Below are positions 36,083 through 48,538 of a stretch of 64,000 nucleotides of DNA, one piece after another. Position 1 is the stretch's first letter. The number at the start of each line of letters is the position of its first letter. Both the position numbers and the translations under genes were made by a program. Source of the stretch: Phoronis australis (Eukaryota > Phoronida > Phoronidae); assembly GCA_002633005.1 (NCBI GenBank), contig NMRA01000021.1, forward strand, positions 1,241,612-1,305,611, given 5' to 3'. The notes beneath the pieces were generated by a model that had not been told where the DNA came from, made no database searches, and worked only from the letters and a program-made list of their open reading frames with translations.

Positions 36083-36220
36083 CTTGACCTCAGTGATCCT
36101 TGATGGTAAAGAGATTCAGTTGTAGTGTAGGTGTGGAAAGGGTACGTTTACATGTATACAAGAAGTTCATTGGTGCTATTTTGTGTAAGTATAGTCAAGT
36201 TGTTGTTGCAAAGCGTTCCA

Positions 36221-36226
36221 AATAAA
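36221..36226 (+). terminator. Poly(A) signal after the TRIM gene
   Basis: AATAAA lies 139 bp beyond the TRIM stop codon, a normal distance for a short 3' UTR. Confidence 0.6.
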
Positions 36227-36844
36227 ACGAGCTTGACATATCAAAAAGTTAGAGTTCAAGATTGGTGTTCATCCGCCAATAATTGCTACTGTTGGTTAAT
36301 TTTCTAGCATATGGAAACTTCCCATGCCGCTGAGGAATGTGCCTGGGATAATGGGGCAAAGCAAGATGAGAATAATATAGCGCTGTGCTCATAGTACCAA
36401 AGTAACTCCGACAACACATAAACGCGATCATCTCTCCTTCCCAAACAAGAATCGGACGCGTGAAACATAATGCCATCCTCGATCATAATCAGACAAATGT
36501 GACTATAATGTAGTCGTAGTTTCAATCTATTGATTTTAGAAAAGTGTCGAAGATTTAAAAAAAACATTATGAGTTTAAAATCTTGATGCCCAAAGGGTCA
36601 AGACAGCTTTAGGCGTTTGGCAATGCTGGGGAAATTAGTTTCATTTATACAGAACAATGAAATTAGACTCCAATTTCCTTGGCTTGCTAAGTTTTGGGCT
36701 AATTTGGACAAGACGTTGTTATGGTGCAGAAGGTAGAAAACCCTGTAGAAACTTAAGAGCATTGTCTAAGTAATCAAGTAATCGCTCAAATTTTACCAAA
36801 CAAAGTAAATTCCGCCAGTTATACCTTCGGGACCTGGGGAAAAT

Positions 36845-37085
36845 TAGCCATCCTTTGAGAGATAAAGATTTAAATAGAACTTTTTCATTTCCTCCAAATT
36901 CCCTTCTTTAGTGTTGATCAATGTTCTCTTATCATTGAACATCAAATTTGAAAAGTTTTTATCAACAAAATTCTTTATAGTGCTAATATATTTTGCTGGT
37001 TTTTCAACATTTTCTATCTCTAATTTCTTTGTACTTAGCCTGAAGAGTTTGTAACAGAATTCACGGATTGTGTTCACCAATCTTT
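36845..37085 (-). mobile_element. Small L1/Tx1-like fragment, region before RT
   Basis: The minus-strand frame encodes IENVEKPAKYISTIKN, then RTLINTKEGNLEEMKKFYLN. This matches the connecting region of L1-like ORF2, where a KY motif is followed by an E..FY..LY helix. It is in opposite orientation to the L1-like element that starts near 37870, so it is a separate insertion. Confidence 0.55.
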
Positions 37086-37869
37086 CTCGATATAATTTGC
37101 TACTTTAATATCCTTTCCTCAGTTGTTTTAACAGTACTGTATGGCAGAGTTAAGGATCAAATCTTTAGTAAGAACATGCTAAACAGTAAAGCATGGTCAG
37201 GACAATTTTCAAAACTATTCATTTCAAGCATCTTGAATAATAGTTTTTACTTGGTCTATGTACTTTTTACCACGCAGAAGAGAACTGTTGTGTCTCCCTC
37301 TGCCACAAACAAAGGAGTGGTCAGCTCCGTTCCTATGGATTATTTTACAGCATTCATCAATGATAATAACTCGCCAGAAATGAGGAAAAAACCACGGCGT
37401 GGTTTCTTAACAAGGTTTTTAACTCCATGTGAACGAGGTGTTATCAACATTATTGAGTTCCCAGGGGTCAACCAATTTAAAAAAGCTTGAGGATTGTTCG
37501 TTAAGATTTATGAAGCCAAAACGGTCTAGGTTATAATCCTTGACCGAATTCCAATCCCAACAAAATGATAGATTCTGATTTGAATTATGAAACAATAATT
37601 GCGAAGTTTTCGTAAAAAATGGATAATCCTGGTAAATCTGTTAAAATGCTCAACTTTGGTCGCTTGTCTCAATACTTGACATGAAACAGTTCAACGTTGA
37701 AACTCCATATTAATTATGTTTACACGGGACTCACCCAAAGTTATTTAAAAGTGTTACTGTTGATTGTTAATGATATCTTACTTCGCTGTAGAGAACAGCA
37801 ATGGGAGGCCAGTGCCCGGTTGCACAGACAAAAAAAGTCCCAAATAGAGACTCAGCTATGGTCTGTGGG

Positions 37870-39735
37870 ACCGTTCCAGGACTAAGGACACGCTTAATTA
37901 TCGGCACGTTAATAACCCGAAGTCACGGATTAAGTTGATAGAGATTTGTATAGAATTGTCTATCGCTGTGGCGGGAACTACATGTAAACCCCAATAGTAA
38001 AGAATACACTTTTGGAGCTGGGAGTAAACGATCCCCGCTTGATTTTTTTCTAATCTGTGAAAACCTTTTAGCTGATATTCACGATTCCATAACAGAATTA
38101 GGTTACCTGTACAGTCATTCAGTTGTAACTTTTTTTAAAAGTGATGTTTCCAGGAGGAGAAAACCATTTTGGAAGTTTAATAACTCTCTCTTAAAAAGCT
38201 CTAAGTATATTGCTGCAGTCAAGGATACCATTAAATTAATTAAAACAGCAGTATATGACCGACGCCATTCAGACAGTCAATAGTACAAGTTATTCCGATT
38301 TCCAATTGTCTATAAGTGATCAACTTTTTCTTGAAACGTTTTTGATGGAGATTCGCGTCAAAACAATTACCTTTGCTACTTACTTAAAAAGAAAAATTGA
38401 TATAGCTGAACAGCAACTTATCAAAGAAATAAGCTTGTTGGCAAAAAATCTAACCCTTGATAGGGACTACTGGAACAAAAATAATCAACTTTCCGAGTTA
38501 AGAAAAAATAAGTTAAGAGGTCTTATTACTAGGTGGAGAGTAAGACGGATTGAAGAGGGTGAAAAACCTTCCAAATATTTTCTTCGCTTGGAAAGTAGGC
38601 ATTACACAAGTAAGTCTGTGCCTTTTTGTGGAAATCTGACAATACTAAAACCAATAGTGAAGAAGAGATTATTCAGGAAACCAAAACCTTTTATGAAAAA
38701 ATGAAGAACAATAAGAGTCCAGGCTCTGATGGTTTTTCAGTGGAGTTTTTGAAAAAAATTTTGGGCTGGCATTGGACATTTTGTTGTTCGCTCAATTAAT
38801 ACTGGTTTTGCTGTTGGTCAGTTATCATCAGCACAGAAAGAGGGAGTGATCACCTGCATCCTTAAGGGAGCAGATAAAAGTAAATATTATTTGAAAAACT
38901 GGAGACCCATATCCTTACTCAATGCTACATATAAATTGACTTCTTCGGCTGTGGCTGAACGGCTATAATCCGTTTTGGGAAAACTAATCAATAAGGACCA
39001 GACAGGTTTCGTTTCTGGAAGAAATATGAACGAAAATATTAGCGTCCTATATGATTCAATGTTTTATGCCCAGGCAACTAACAAACCAGGATTGCTTTTA
39101 CTGATTGATTTTGATAAAGCGTTTGATTCATAGTCGTGGAATTTTATTCAAAAAAACTTTATCTTTCCTTAATTTTGGTTGGTCTGTCAGAGGGTGGGTG
39201 AAAATGTTTTACAGTAATATTAAGTCCTGTGTTGTCGTAAATGGTCACCCATCTTCCTCGTTCATTATTTCGCGTGACTGTACACAATGAGATCCTTTGT
39301 CTTCCTACATTTTCATATTGTGCGCGGAGATTTTGGCGTATTCAATCAAGAGTAATAAAAATATTGCTGGATTAATTGCAGGATTAAGGAATATTTGAAT
39401 TTGCAATGTGCGGACGACACATCAATTACGTTGGATGGGTCGAATTTGTCATTGACTAGCGCATTGAATGTACTACATTGGTTTGCTAGCGTCTCCGGTC
39501 TCCAAGTGAATGTGGATAAAACAAAAGCCATATGGTTTGGAAGTAAAACTGGAAGTGATGACGTGATTCCCACAAAAAAGTCTGTCTTGGACAGGGAATG
39601 GATTTTGACTATCAATTGGATGGTATGACGCATAAGAACTTTACTGCAAGAATAACTGAGATTAAGTCTTTCTTAAAAAGTTGAAGTCGACGAAATTTAA
39701 TGCTGTTTGGTGGAGTAACTGTAATTAAAACGTTA
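37870..39735 (+). mobile_element. L1/Tx1-like retrotransposon, left part (endonuclease end and RT)
   Basis: It reads from an endonuclease tail (SPLDFFLICENL) through a linker (KPFWKFNNSLLKSSKY) and the pre-RT region open at 38255-38704 (EEGEKPSKYFLRLES). RT follows with KSPGSDGFSVEF, NWRPISLLNATYKL, DQTGFVSGRNMNENI, LLIDFDKAFDS, DPLSSYIFILCAEI and a degraded catalytic box CADDT near 39410. Several stops and frameshifts show it is dead. It breaks off near 39735 in VTVIKTL, where a minus-strand LINE is inserted, and resumes at about 42166. Confidence 0.88.
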
Positions 39736-42165
39736 GATATAATAAATAATAATAATAATAAATAACTTTATTTATAGAGGATAAAATTATGTAAAGTGTA
39801 AAACATATCTACCACATGGTCCTCGAAATTACAATAAATAGATAAATAAAATAAATAAATAAGACGATCAATGATATGTAAAGATGAATGAAAAATGAAA
39901 AATGAAATAAATAAGTTAATTACTATAAACAATTTTGACATGCATGCAGATATACAGTTAATTAGATAATAAATGAGTTATTAAGTTACTTCTAAATGCA
40001 CGTTTAACAGTATTTGATTTAATAGATAATAGTAAACCATTTCAGGCAATCACTCCATCTACAAAGAAAGTACTCCTGCACTTGGATGTTTTATAGTTTG
40101 GTACTACTAAATTGCCAGCATTTGAGTATCGGGTATGTCTCGAATGTTTATTACGTACTAGAGATAGTTCATTAGCTAAATACCGGGAAACCTCCTCATG
40201 GAGACATTTAAAAATCATGCACAGTCTGCGGAAAACATAATATTTATTAATTGGCATCCACCGAATATTTGCAAAGCAAACAAAGTCACAGATGGTGCCT
40301 CATAGTTTCCAAGAATAATTCTTACAGCCTGCTTCTGAATTTTGACAAGTTTATTCATAATAGTAGTGCAACAACCCGACCATACAGAGCTGCAGTAAGT
40401 GAAATGTGGCACAACACATGCATTGAACAATTTAAGTATACCCTCGATTGGTAAAAATTGTTTAATTTGCTTCAATAATCCCAATCTTTGTCTAATTTTA
40501 CCCACTATATAAGAGGCGTGGGATTCCCAAGATAAACTATTATCAATTTTAACTCCTAATAATTTCTCACTAGTGACTTCCTCAAGTATCTCCCAAGACA
40601 TAAAAAGATTAAGTTGTATTTGGCTTCTAGCACTTTTTGCTCTGACGCAAAACACATATATTTGGTTTTCTTTATATTAATTATCATTTTATTGTCGTTA
40701 CACCACTCTTCAAAGTTGAATAAGTCATTCTGTAGTGTATGCTAAATATCCCCAATACAGTTACTGGTATAATGAAGAGGGGAATCATCCGCATACATAT
40801 CAGTTCGAGCATTCATGTACAGTGGTAGATCATTTATAAAAATTAAAAATAGGAGAGGACCCAATATAGACCCCTGAGGCACTCCGTGTGTTATTTCAAC
40901 TGGACTATTTATTTATTTATTATTTATTTATTAATGTGATATTTAAAATGAGGGTGGCCTCTTCAGTGATAGCACTGCTTTCCAAGAGGGACTCGAAAGT
41001 TTGCCCCCCAGGGATACCAATTGTGCTCTCTTATGTCAATAAGACTTGAACCATGAAAGTGCTTCCACAAATACATTATAAAGAGACAATTTCCTAATTA
41101 AAATCTCATGGTCCACTAAATCAAACGCTTTCTTAAAATCAATTAATAAAATGCCAGTCATAAGGCCTTTATCCATTTGTTTTTCCCAGTTATTGACAAT
41201 GTTTAAGAGAGCAGTCTCGCAAGAATGACTTTCTCTGAAACCAGACTGAGCTGCAGTATAAAGACCATGTTCGTTTAGATACTTGTAAAATGAACTGTGC
41301 ACGTGTTTTTCAATAACTTTAGAGAGAATAGGCAACACAGATATAGGCCTGTAGTTATTGACATCAGAAGTGCCACCACTTTTGTGGAGTGGTGAGATTT
41401 TTGCTGTCTTCCACACAGTGGGGAAATTGTTTGTGTTAATGCTAAGATTAACAATGTACGCAATAGAGGCAGCTTTCACCTTACAGGAGAGTTTCAATAA
41501 TTCTGCACTCACTTCATCAGCTCCAGTAGTTTTACAAGTATTCATATTCTTCAGAATACTCTCGACAAAATCAGCTGTAATCAAGGGAATAGAAAATTCA
41601 CACACATCATCATTTAATGTACTATTTACAAATGCCTTCAATTTATCAAATGAACAGTTTGCATTATCAAGTTTAGAGGTTAGCTCTGCTGCAATCCCTG
41701 TAAAACATTTATTGAATGAATCAGCCATATCACTTTTATATAAGATTTGTTGCTCGCCATCATGCAACATACTAGGTGAAGGAGTTATCTCACGAAAATG
41801 TTTCCACAACTCCCTTTGGATTATCCAAGTTTTTCTCGATTATCGACTTACAGTATACACTTTTTGCTTCACGAATCATTTGAATAACAAGATTTCTCTG
41901 CACTCTGTACTGAATGAAGTTACCCTGTCTTTTTAACGTTTCTATAAGATTCATGGCTTCAATAACAGATTCGTCCATCCATTCAGGCTGCGTTTGCCGT
42001 TTAACCAGTTTCTCAATTTTGGGTGCATGTTTGTCAACGATGCTCACAAAAAATTTTAACCACACATCAAGGGCATCCTCAACATCGTCAAAAGACTCAA
42101 TTACAGACCAAGGGACACGCTTCATATCCTTGGAGAAATCATCCTCATTAGAATTTTAAATGATC
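39736..42165 (-). mobile_element. CR1/L2-like non-LTR retrotransposon nested in the L1-like element
   Basis: Read on the minus strand, it begins with the endonuclease-RT linker (RQTQPEWMDESVIEAMN). After a frameshift near 41810 come the RT fingers and palm (WKTAKISPLHKSGG, NNYRPISVLPILSKVIEK, LLIDFKKAFDLVDHE). [16 protein letters not shown] and MYADDSPL follow, then the post-RT region (LLGVKIDNSLSWESH, HFTYCSSVWSG). It ends in a TTATTATTA-type 3' tail at 39740-39770. It is 5'-truncated. A second short LINE tail splits its RT at about 40914-41010. Confidence 0.88.
40914..41010 (-). mobile_element. 5'-truncated LINE 3' tail inserted in the CR1/L2-like RT
   Basis: On the minus strand it reads CTTGGAAAGCAGTGCTATCA, then CTGAAGAGGCCACCC, ending in AATAAATAAATAA. 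It is nearly the same as the 3' end at 47285-47365. It separates the RT segment ending SWFKSY from [22 protein letters not shown] forms a small stem-loop, as at many L2/CR1 3' ends. Confidence 0.8.
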
Positions 42166-42365
42166 GACCAGCTATTTCTAAACTTAATTTTTTTGTTGTC
42201 AAGTTTACCAAATCCATCAGTAAAATTCTTGGATGAATTTAATTAGATTTGTATGGCAGGCTCGTAATGATATAATTAAACGAACTGCGGCCTATTTAGG
42301 ATTCAATTAAGGGGGACTTCAAATGGTTAATACGCATACTTTCAGCTCGCTTATTTCATTCTATG
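42166..42365 (+). mobile_element. L1/Tx1-like retrotransposon, right part
   Basis: AISKLNFFVVKF continues the reading broken at 39735. IRFVWQARNDIIKRTA and GGLQMVNTHTFSSLI follow, the post-RT region of L1-like ORF2. The 2.4-kb CR1/L2-like element therefore split one older copy. It stops against the mariner relic. Confidence 0.75.
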
Positions 42366-43553
42366 CTCAAGGTTTCCTCCATACTCCTCCATGACTCCAA
42401 GGTACTGCTTTTTCCAACCAGAAATGCTTTTCCGTATTTCTTCCATCAAGATTCCCTCCTTTTAACTCATGCTCAGCCAATTTGCATCCCATTCCCCGGT
42501 AAACGTTCTCCTTCAAGGGGTACTATATGACATAGTCAATTGGATTGCAGCATGGCCTCCTCCAGATGAGCCCTGGTTATATTGCTCGTGTGTGACGGAG
42601 CCCCGTAATTGTTTCCTGCAATTGGAGACTTTTATCCAATAACTGCATGTAGCGTTTATTGTTAACTTTGCCTGTATCAGTGTAAACAACATCAATATTT
42701 GTTTTTCCTTCCCAAGATATGCTCCAGCGGAAACCATTACTTTTTGAAAGTCTCATGATATAGTGGAGAAGGCTCAATTTCTCGTTTGTTTTTCCCATCA
42801 ACACGATCGTTGTGGTGATTTTTAGCTATTTCTAACTGTCATGAAATAGTTTTTCTTTTCCTTCTAACATTTTGATCTCTTCGTGATACCCACATTCTTT
42901 TGAATTCATTAACTCCGTTTTTTCGCCATTCTTTGCACAGCGGACTTCCTCATTTGTAAATCCCTTGGGACTTCTCCCAGAGATTTGTGATTCCCGGGGA
43001 TGACCATCTGGGATTGAATAAGTTCTTCAACACGATCCTCGTTTTCTTTCGAAAACGCAATCTTAGGTCTCCAGCTGCCACTTTTACGTGCAACAGGTCC
43101 CCCCGTCTTGGGTCTATTTACAGTAGCACAACTCCATCCTTTTCCTTGGAACTCCTTTACCGTCCTTCTTTCGCTCCACCCTTTCGCCTTGACACAGGTC
43201 TCAATTGTAAATTGATCACTTCCACTCAAAGGCATCATTACAAACCGGAATATTAGACAGAACTAATTTGGGTTCAGATCAGACAATAAACAGCAGAATT
43301 GAGACCCGAGCAGGTAATTTTTACTGTCAGCTGCCAGCATGGCATGAACATTATGTAAGTCACAGTGATATAACATTTTTGACCCAGGTTTTTTAAATTT
43401 CACAATACTTCCTTAATTTTTATATTTCTCTGATATACTTTGTACACTTGTTGATGACACCCTGCCATATTATGGAAAATTTGAAAAATTTCGGTTAGTC
43501 ATTTGCTTAGGAAATACTTGTCAAAATGGGGCTCACTTTTTGGGACACCTGAT
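42366..43553 (-). mobile_element. Mariner-like DNA transposon relic
   Basis: The minus-strand frame at 42909-43238 encodes the paired helix-turn-helix region (CVKAKGWSERRTVKEFQG, MRKSAVQRMAKK). A decayed catalytic part follows (GFRWSISWEGKTNI, CNPIDYVI with a late DDE aspartate, KENVYRGMGCKLAEHELKEG). The second aspartate region is lost. The right end at about 43530-43553 carries CAGGTGTCCCAAAAAGTGAG on the minus strand, like mariner terminal repeats. The other terminus is not seen. Confidence 0.75.
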
Positions 43554-46500
43554 ATGTTGCATATTGCATCGAAAATAATATGATGTCAAATATTGCCCAG
43601 GAAATCTGACCACCTTCTTATCGAGAGTTAAGACTGATCACTATTGTAAAATATTCTGTCATCCCTTCTACGTCATGATAATTTGCATCAATTTTGGACT
43701 TCCTGTCTCGTGGGACAATGTGTGTGTCCCCAGTTTTTTAAGTGATGTTCCCACATTTTATAAATTCGGTCGCATTGTCCCTCTTTTGACACTTTATTGA
43801 GCGATTAGCAATACCCTTAACTTATCTCTTGATTATCTACTGTTATCGGACCTACTGTGCACCTCGAACATCGATGAATATTTGATTTTGATCTGACATC
43901 CATCCACACTTCGACTAAACAATCCCTGCTACAGTAACTGAAATTCAGCCAGCTTACGAGTATGTGAATAACAAAAAATGCCGTACCTCTGTTACGAAAT
44001 GCAACGATGTCCAGTATAGGTCGAAATAAATGAAAAATGAAATGAAATGTCCTTAAATACAACAATTTCCGGGGGCGACCGCTAGACTAGTGATGGGATA
44101 AAGCAGATGCTGAGACAAAGGCGGCCAGATGAGTGAAACTCCGGAGTCAAAATCATATAGGCTTACACTATAGCCACCAAACTGAAAAGCATGTCTTGGA
44201 ACAAATATATTTGTGATTAACCTCCGCGTAATCCAATAACATTGCCAAGTTTAGCAGCTCGTGTAGTCGTCCGCCCAGTCTGATCCATCGTTTACACATT
44301 CGATATCACTTTTCGGCCTAGGTAATGTTCAAAAAGTGAAAGATATTCTTCTGGAGCTGTATAGCCGCTGTAAGAATTACACACGCCATATCAACACCGT
44401 ATCACCATTCTTATCGCACAAGTTTTGAGCTACAGACTGAAATAAGCTTTACCGACAACGTGTTGTTTGTCGGGTAAAATGGCGGCTTGGTAACGTAGAC
44501 GAAGGTGTGTCAAGAATGCTGCGTTCTGATTGGTCAGTTAAGCCATCATGCATAGCGATAAATCAATTCAAGACTCAACAAGAATGTGCTCTCAAAATGG
44601 CTGCACTTTTGCATCCTAGTAGACAAGAGCACAGGCCAATCTTCTGCACTCAATTTACTTAAAACAAATTCAAGGAACTTCTGAATACCATTTGCGGCAA
44701 TCAGTTCCTATTTAGTTCACAAAACTGCTGTCAAACTCGACCCACCTCATTTTATTCATTTTAGGGCTTTTATGTAACGTGGTCTTGGACCAAGAAAGCA
44801 TTTGAACATTTCTACTGTAAGCTTGCCGTGTAGTATATGAACTGGTAAACGTGTAGTTTGACATCTTTCATGGAAATATAACATATTTTAATATTCGCAA
44901 AATCTGCATGTTCAAATCGCATCTGGCAGCCATATTAAATTTTTTTGATATCCTACTGCGAAAACTACTTACGAAATTAGTTCTCGCACTCGAAAGCAAA
45001 AATTGTAAAACCTCGGATAAATTTGGGATGAAATGATAACAAAAGGAAAAATTTGAAACTTGACCTGGCGGTGACACTGGATTATTACACACATTTGCAA
45101 GATGCTGGTGACTTCAAAAAAGTCGTATTTAGTGAGTGGCGTTTTACTGTCAATTACTAATCTTTGTTTGGTCACTTCCATGACCTGCAGCCTACATCGG
45201 CCAGAAATTTATGAACTGACGCATTATCAAAATGATAAAAATAAACGAATTGATTTCAAAATTCCAATTAGGATAACAAACACTCTAAAATGAGCCTACA
45301 GCAGCTGAAGTGGAGATATTACTCTTTGAAGTGATCGATTATTTAATTGGCATAATCGGATTTCGACTGCGTTCGTGTGACTGACCTGTGGCAGTGTTGT
45401 GTAACGTTGGAGAGAAAGCCAACAGAAACACTGTACTAAGCTAAACACAATTCGTAATTTTCATTATTCTCACAGTTTTAACATCTAAGCAGACTGAAAT
45501 TCCATAGATAGACTTCTTAATCTCATGAAAATCAAACTGCCCCCTGGCATTGCAAAAACGGTGTAGTGCACGCAAGAGTCACATTTTTCAAATCGAAATT
45601 TACAAGGTAAAAACATCACTGACCTTTGATCTTTCATTTAGTGTTTGAGGTATTGCATTGACAGAGCATAGACACCATGTCCCATTCAGGTATGCAATAT
45701 CATACGTTTCTGAGTACAAAACTCTATAAATACTCAATTGGTTTAGCTCGGAAATATTTCGGTTGATGTGCTAGCAGTGAAAGGCATTTTGTTCGGTTAG
45801 TAACGTTGAATGCGCGACGAAGTGCGAGAACGCGCTCCAAGTATAATACTAGTCTAATGGAGGATACTATAGTTTTATTACATACTCTCCTACTGATACT
45901 ACTGAGTCTGTTACAATCCATGCGATCATACATTTATGTAGTGACATACATAAATCATAACAGGATAATAGTGTACAAACATTTCACTGACAAACTACAA
46001 TTCCTCATGTTGCGGGTGTATTACATAATACATAATTATCTGAACTACTCCTACACATGCACTCACCCTAAATCACTTGGATATGAGATCATACTCTAAC
46101 AATTTCGTAAACTGTAATCCGACACGTATTTGCTTTTGTTTACTATCAGATATTCTTAGTCCATTTAACGGTGGAGGCCATTTTGCTAATATATACCCAG
46201 TCATCCACAAATATAGAGTTACTGTTCTGACAATATTCATTTCTCTGTTATTTGAAGATTTTAGATAAAGTGGGAGCATTGCACGTCACTGATTTTTTAC
46301 ATACAGTGAGGTTTATAGCACTCTGACATAAATCTTATTGTTTGGGCAAATACCATTCAACCTTCATATCCAACTCAGTGCTAGTTAGGTCCTACCTAGT
46401 CCGATGGTAGCGCTGTTTGTTCTTTCTCTCCCTGACGCGCGTTGTGGCGATGGACAGGATTATTCATCCATGAACAACCCTGCCATGTGGCACATACTGA

Positions 46501-46600
46501 GACATAACACCACGATCCTTATAATATCTTTTTTTATCACTCCGGCTGGTCTGCTCACTCAGCTTGTACGGAGCCAGCCTGCTTTTGCTCAGTTGGCTGT
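43554..46600. other. Gene-poor stretch
   Basis: No exon or transposon protein is recognised in about 3 kb. Apart from a hairpin at 44448-44478 beside an ATGGCGGC motif, I see nothing to annotate. Confidence 0.55.
44448..44478. repeat. Hairpin TTTACCGACAA...TTGTCGGGTAAA
   Basis: An inverted repeat with arms of 11-12 bp and one bulged position lies directly in front of AAAATGGCGGC, a YY1-like string. It may be a promoter structure or a transposon end; no gene is visible beside it. Confidence 0.5.
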
Positions 46601-46605
46601 TTGGT

Positions 46606-46739
46606 GTACCCACTTGGTACGTTATATGATATTTGCCCATTTGGCAGTTTGTACCCGTTAGGTACTTGTTGCTTGACCCACTTAGTAGGCAATCGGTATG
46701 TACCCATTTGGTACTATGCTAACCTGTGCCACTTAGTAT
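46606..46739. repeat. Array of six short imperfect palindromes
   Basis: The units are GTACCCACTTGGTAC (46606), TGCCCATTTGGCA (46634), GTACCCGTTAGGTAC (46651), GACCCACTTAGTAGG (46675), GTACCCATTTGGTAC (46700) and GTGCCACTTAGTAT (46726). Each is a near-palindrome of 13-15 bp. Starts are 17-28 bp apart and the spacers are unrelated. The array lies just upstream of a LINE 3' end. Confidence 0.75.
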
Positions 46740-46779
46740 CCGAACCTCAATTACGCATTGGGTATGGTAAATGTATGTG

Positions 46780-47370
46780 TGTTATCTCTTGTCAATTGAG
46801 GAACACATCTGGTTTCTTCTGTGAAATATGTTTTTGTAGAGTTGTGACCCTGAAATTCCCAATGCAACGTAAGTTATTTATTATTCTTGTTGTTTTATGT
46901 GTTCCCAATAATTTTTTATACCTGTCAACTGAGACCGGCAAGAGATCTTTTATCTATGCTGATGCTTTAATATGGAATTCTCTTAGCCGAGAAATTAAAC
47001 AGTCTGATCCAATTAATACTTTCAAACTGAATATTAAAAAGTGGCTGTAATTTTCCTAAACTTTTTATACCCTATCTGTCTTAATCATGTCGTTTTTATC
47101 ATTGTCGTAAATACTCTCACTGTTTAGAGTCATCTCTTCATTTATTTCAGCTGTCTTAGTTAAGTTTTTACCATTCTTTGCCATTTATTTATTGTTTTAA
47201 TTCTCAACCTCTTTTAATTGTATCTTTGATACGTATTTTTAATTGTTGTTTTATTAAATCATTGTATTGTATGACTGTTTTTTGTTGTTGAGGGCCCTCT
47301 TGGAAAGCAGTGCTATCACTGAAGAGGCCACTCTCATTTTAGATATCACAATAAATAAATAATTAAATAA
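46780..47370 (+). mobile_element. CR1/L2-like LINE 3' end
   Basis: The frame ending at 47050 encodes TGKRSFIYADALIWNSLSRE, then PINTFKLNIKKWL, the usual C-terminus of CR1/L2-type ORF2. The 3' UTR ends with CTTGGAAAGCAGTGCTATCA, a stem-loop, and AATAAATAAATAA. The same tail, in minus orientation, is inserted at 40914-41010. Confidence 0.8.
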
Positions 47371-47379
47371 AGTTTTTCA

Positions 47380-47870
47380 CGCACAGTTGTTCTACCGTAT
47401 TTCTTCACCATTTAAGCCCATGAGCCTATATCCGAAATAATGTCTTTTTCACGGTCTTTTTACCCAAGTTTCGCAGACAAAGTCCCCCACATAGGCCCAC
47501 ATATTAATTCAAGCACAGGCGCCCCCGTTTCTTTTTTAAAACTTTCTTGCTTTTCATGAACAACATTTTATTTAAAATGCAACTTAACATCTGTTAACAA
47601 ACAGCGTTTACACTGGTATCTTGAAAACACACCTTGTAATAGTTTAAAACTGAAATTTCTTAATAACTGAAATAAAGCGATGTCTAAAAGGGTCAAAAAC
47701 CAGAGTTTTGACACTGGGGTCAGTGAGTGCAAATTAGCCGAGAATAAAATCTATACAACCTCCTTTCCCTTTGTTGTCTTCCGTTAACATCTATTGGAAT
47801 GTTCCACAACCAACATCCTTGTATGTTTTGTCCCTGGTGTCCAAAGAGCGAACTCACAATAATGTGTCTT
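47380..47870. other. Intergenic stretch
   Basis: I see no gene. CCGTATTTCTTCACC with neighbouring AAGCCCATGAGC near 47396 resembles the end of a dispersed element, loosely like those near 4870 and 63028. Confidence 0.4.
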
Positions 47871-47879
47871 CTTCAAACT

Positions 47880-47955
47880 CACCCCACCACCACCACCATA
47901 ACCACCACCATCATCATCACCAAAACTATCATCTTTATCATCACCATCTTCATGG
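47880..47955 (+). repeat. (CAC/CAT)n trinucleotide repeat
   Basis: This interrupted CAC/CAT run makes His-rich frames on the plus strand and Gly/Asp-rich frames on the minus strand. I treat those as artefacts. Confidence 0.85.
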
Positions 47956-48538
47956 TCATCTTTTTCCAGTACTTCCCAGTCGTTGTCGGTGTCTTTATCT
48001 ATGGTGCAAAATCTCTGTCGCTTCATCGACTGCAAGATAATGCATTATTTTGCGCCTGCGAAATAACCGGATATTTGAAAAAATATTGGGTGCGCCTATT
48101 TACGGGGCACTGGACTATGGTCAGGTTACATAAGAAATAAAAGTCAACGTTTTATTTCATTAAATGATCAAAGTCTGAAAACTGCAGGCAAAGGGGTTTG
48201 AATGTCATGTATTGCCACCGACCAAAAAACGTCGTTAGTGCGTATTTTCAGGGCTATCACGAGGATTTGCAACGCGAAAAATGGGGCTGTGCCGTTTCTC
48301 TTCCCCATGTAACATCCAATATAACATACAGTTAGGCGGGACTGCGCACGACTTCACTCGTATAGGATTTATTATTTTTAACTACCAATCACGGCTTGGA
48401 AGACATTTTATAATCCAGAAAAAGAAAATAAAGAGTTCATTGGTTGAGTATTTATTCCAATGTCCGCTCAACATATTTTGTTTAAAAGACTTCAGTGCAA
48501 GTATAGGGAAGTGGCTTGACAAATTCCGCCAGTGGAAC

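Noticed and set aside
37068-37490. 140-codon plus-strand ORF before the L1-like element
   Set aside because: I see no L1 motif or other domain, and it overlaps opposite-strand L1-like sequence at its start.
41358-41936. 192-codon plus-strand ORF
   Set aside because: It is the antisense shadow of the minus-strand CR1/L2-like reverse transcriptase.
46606-46739. CRISPR-like array (short palindromic repeats with unique spacers)
   Set aside because: Units are only 13-15 bp, vary in sequence, spacers are too short and uneven, and the DNA is from an animal genome. The palindrome cluster is kept as a finding.
47771-48040. Histidine-rich protein (HHHHHNHHHHHH)
   Set aside because: It is a translation of a CAC/CAT trinucleotide repeat, with a Gly/Asp-rich frame on the other strand.
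48281-48538. N-terminal extension of the LRR-Ig protein from the ATG at 48281
   Set aside because: It would place 86 unrelated residues before a clear signal peptide. The ATG at 48539 is a better start.
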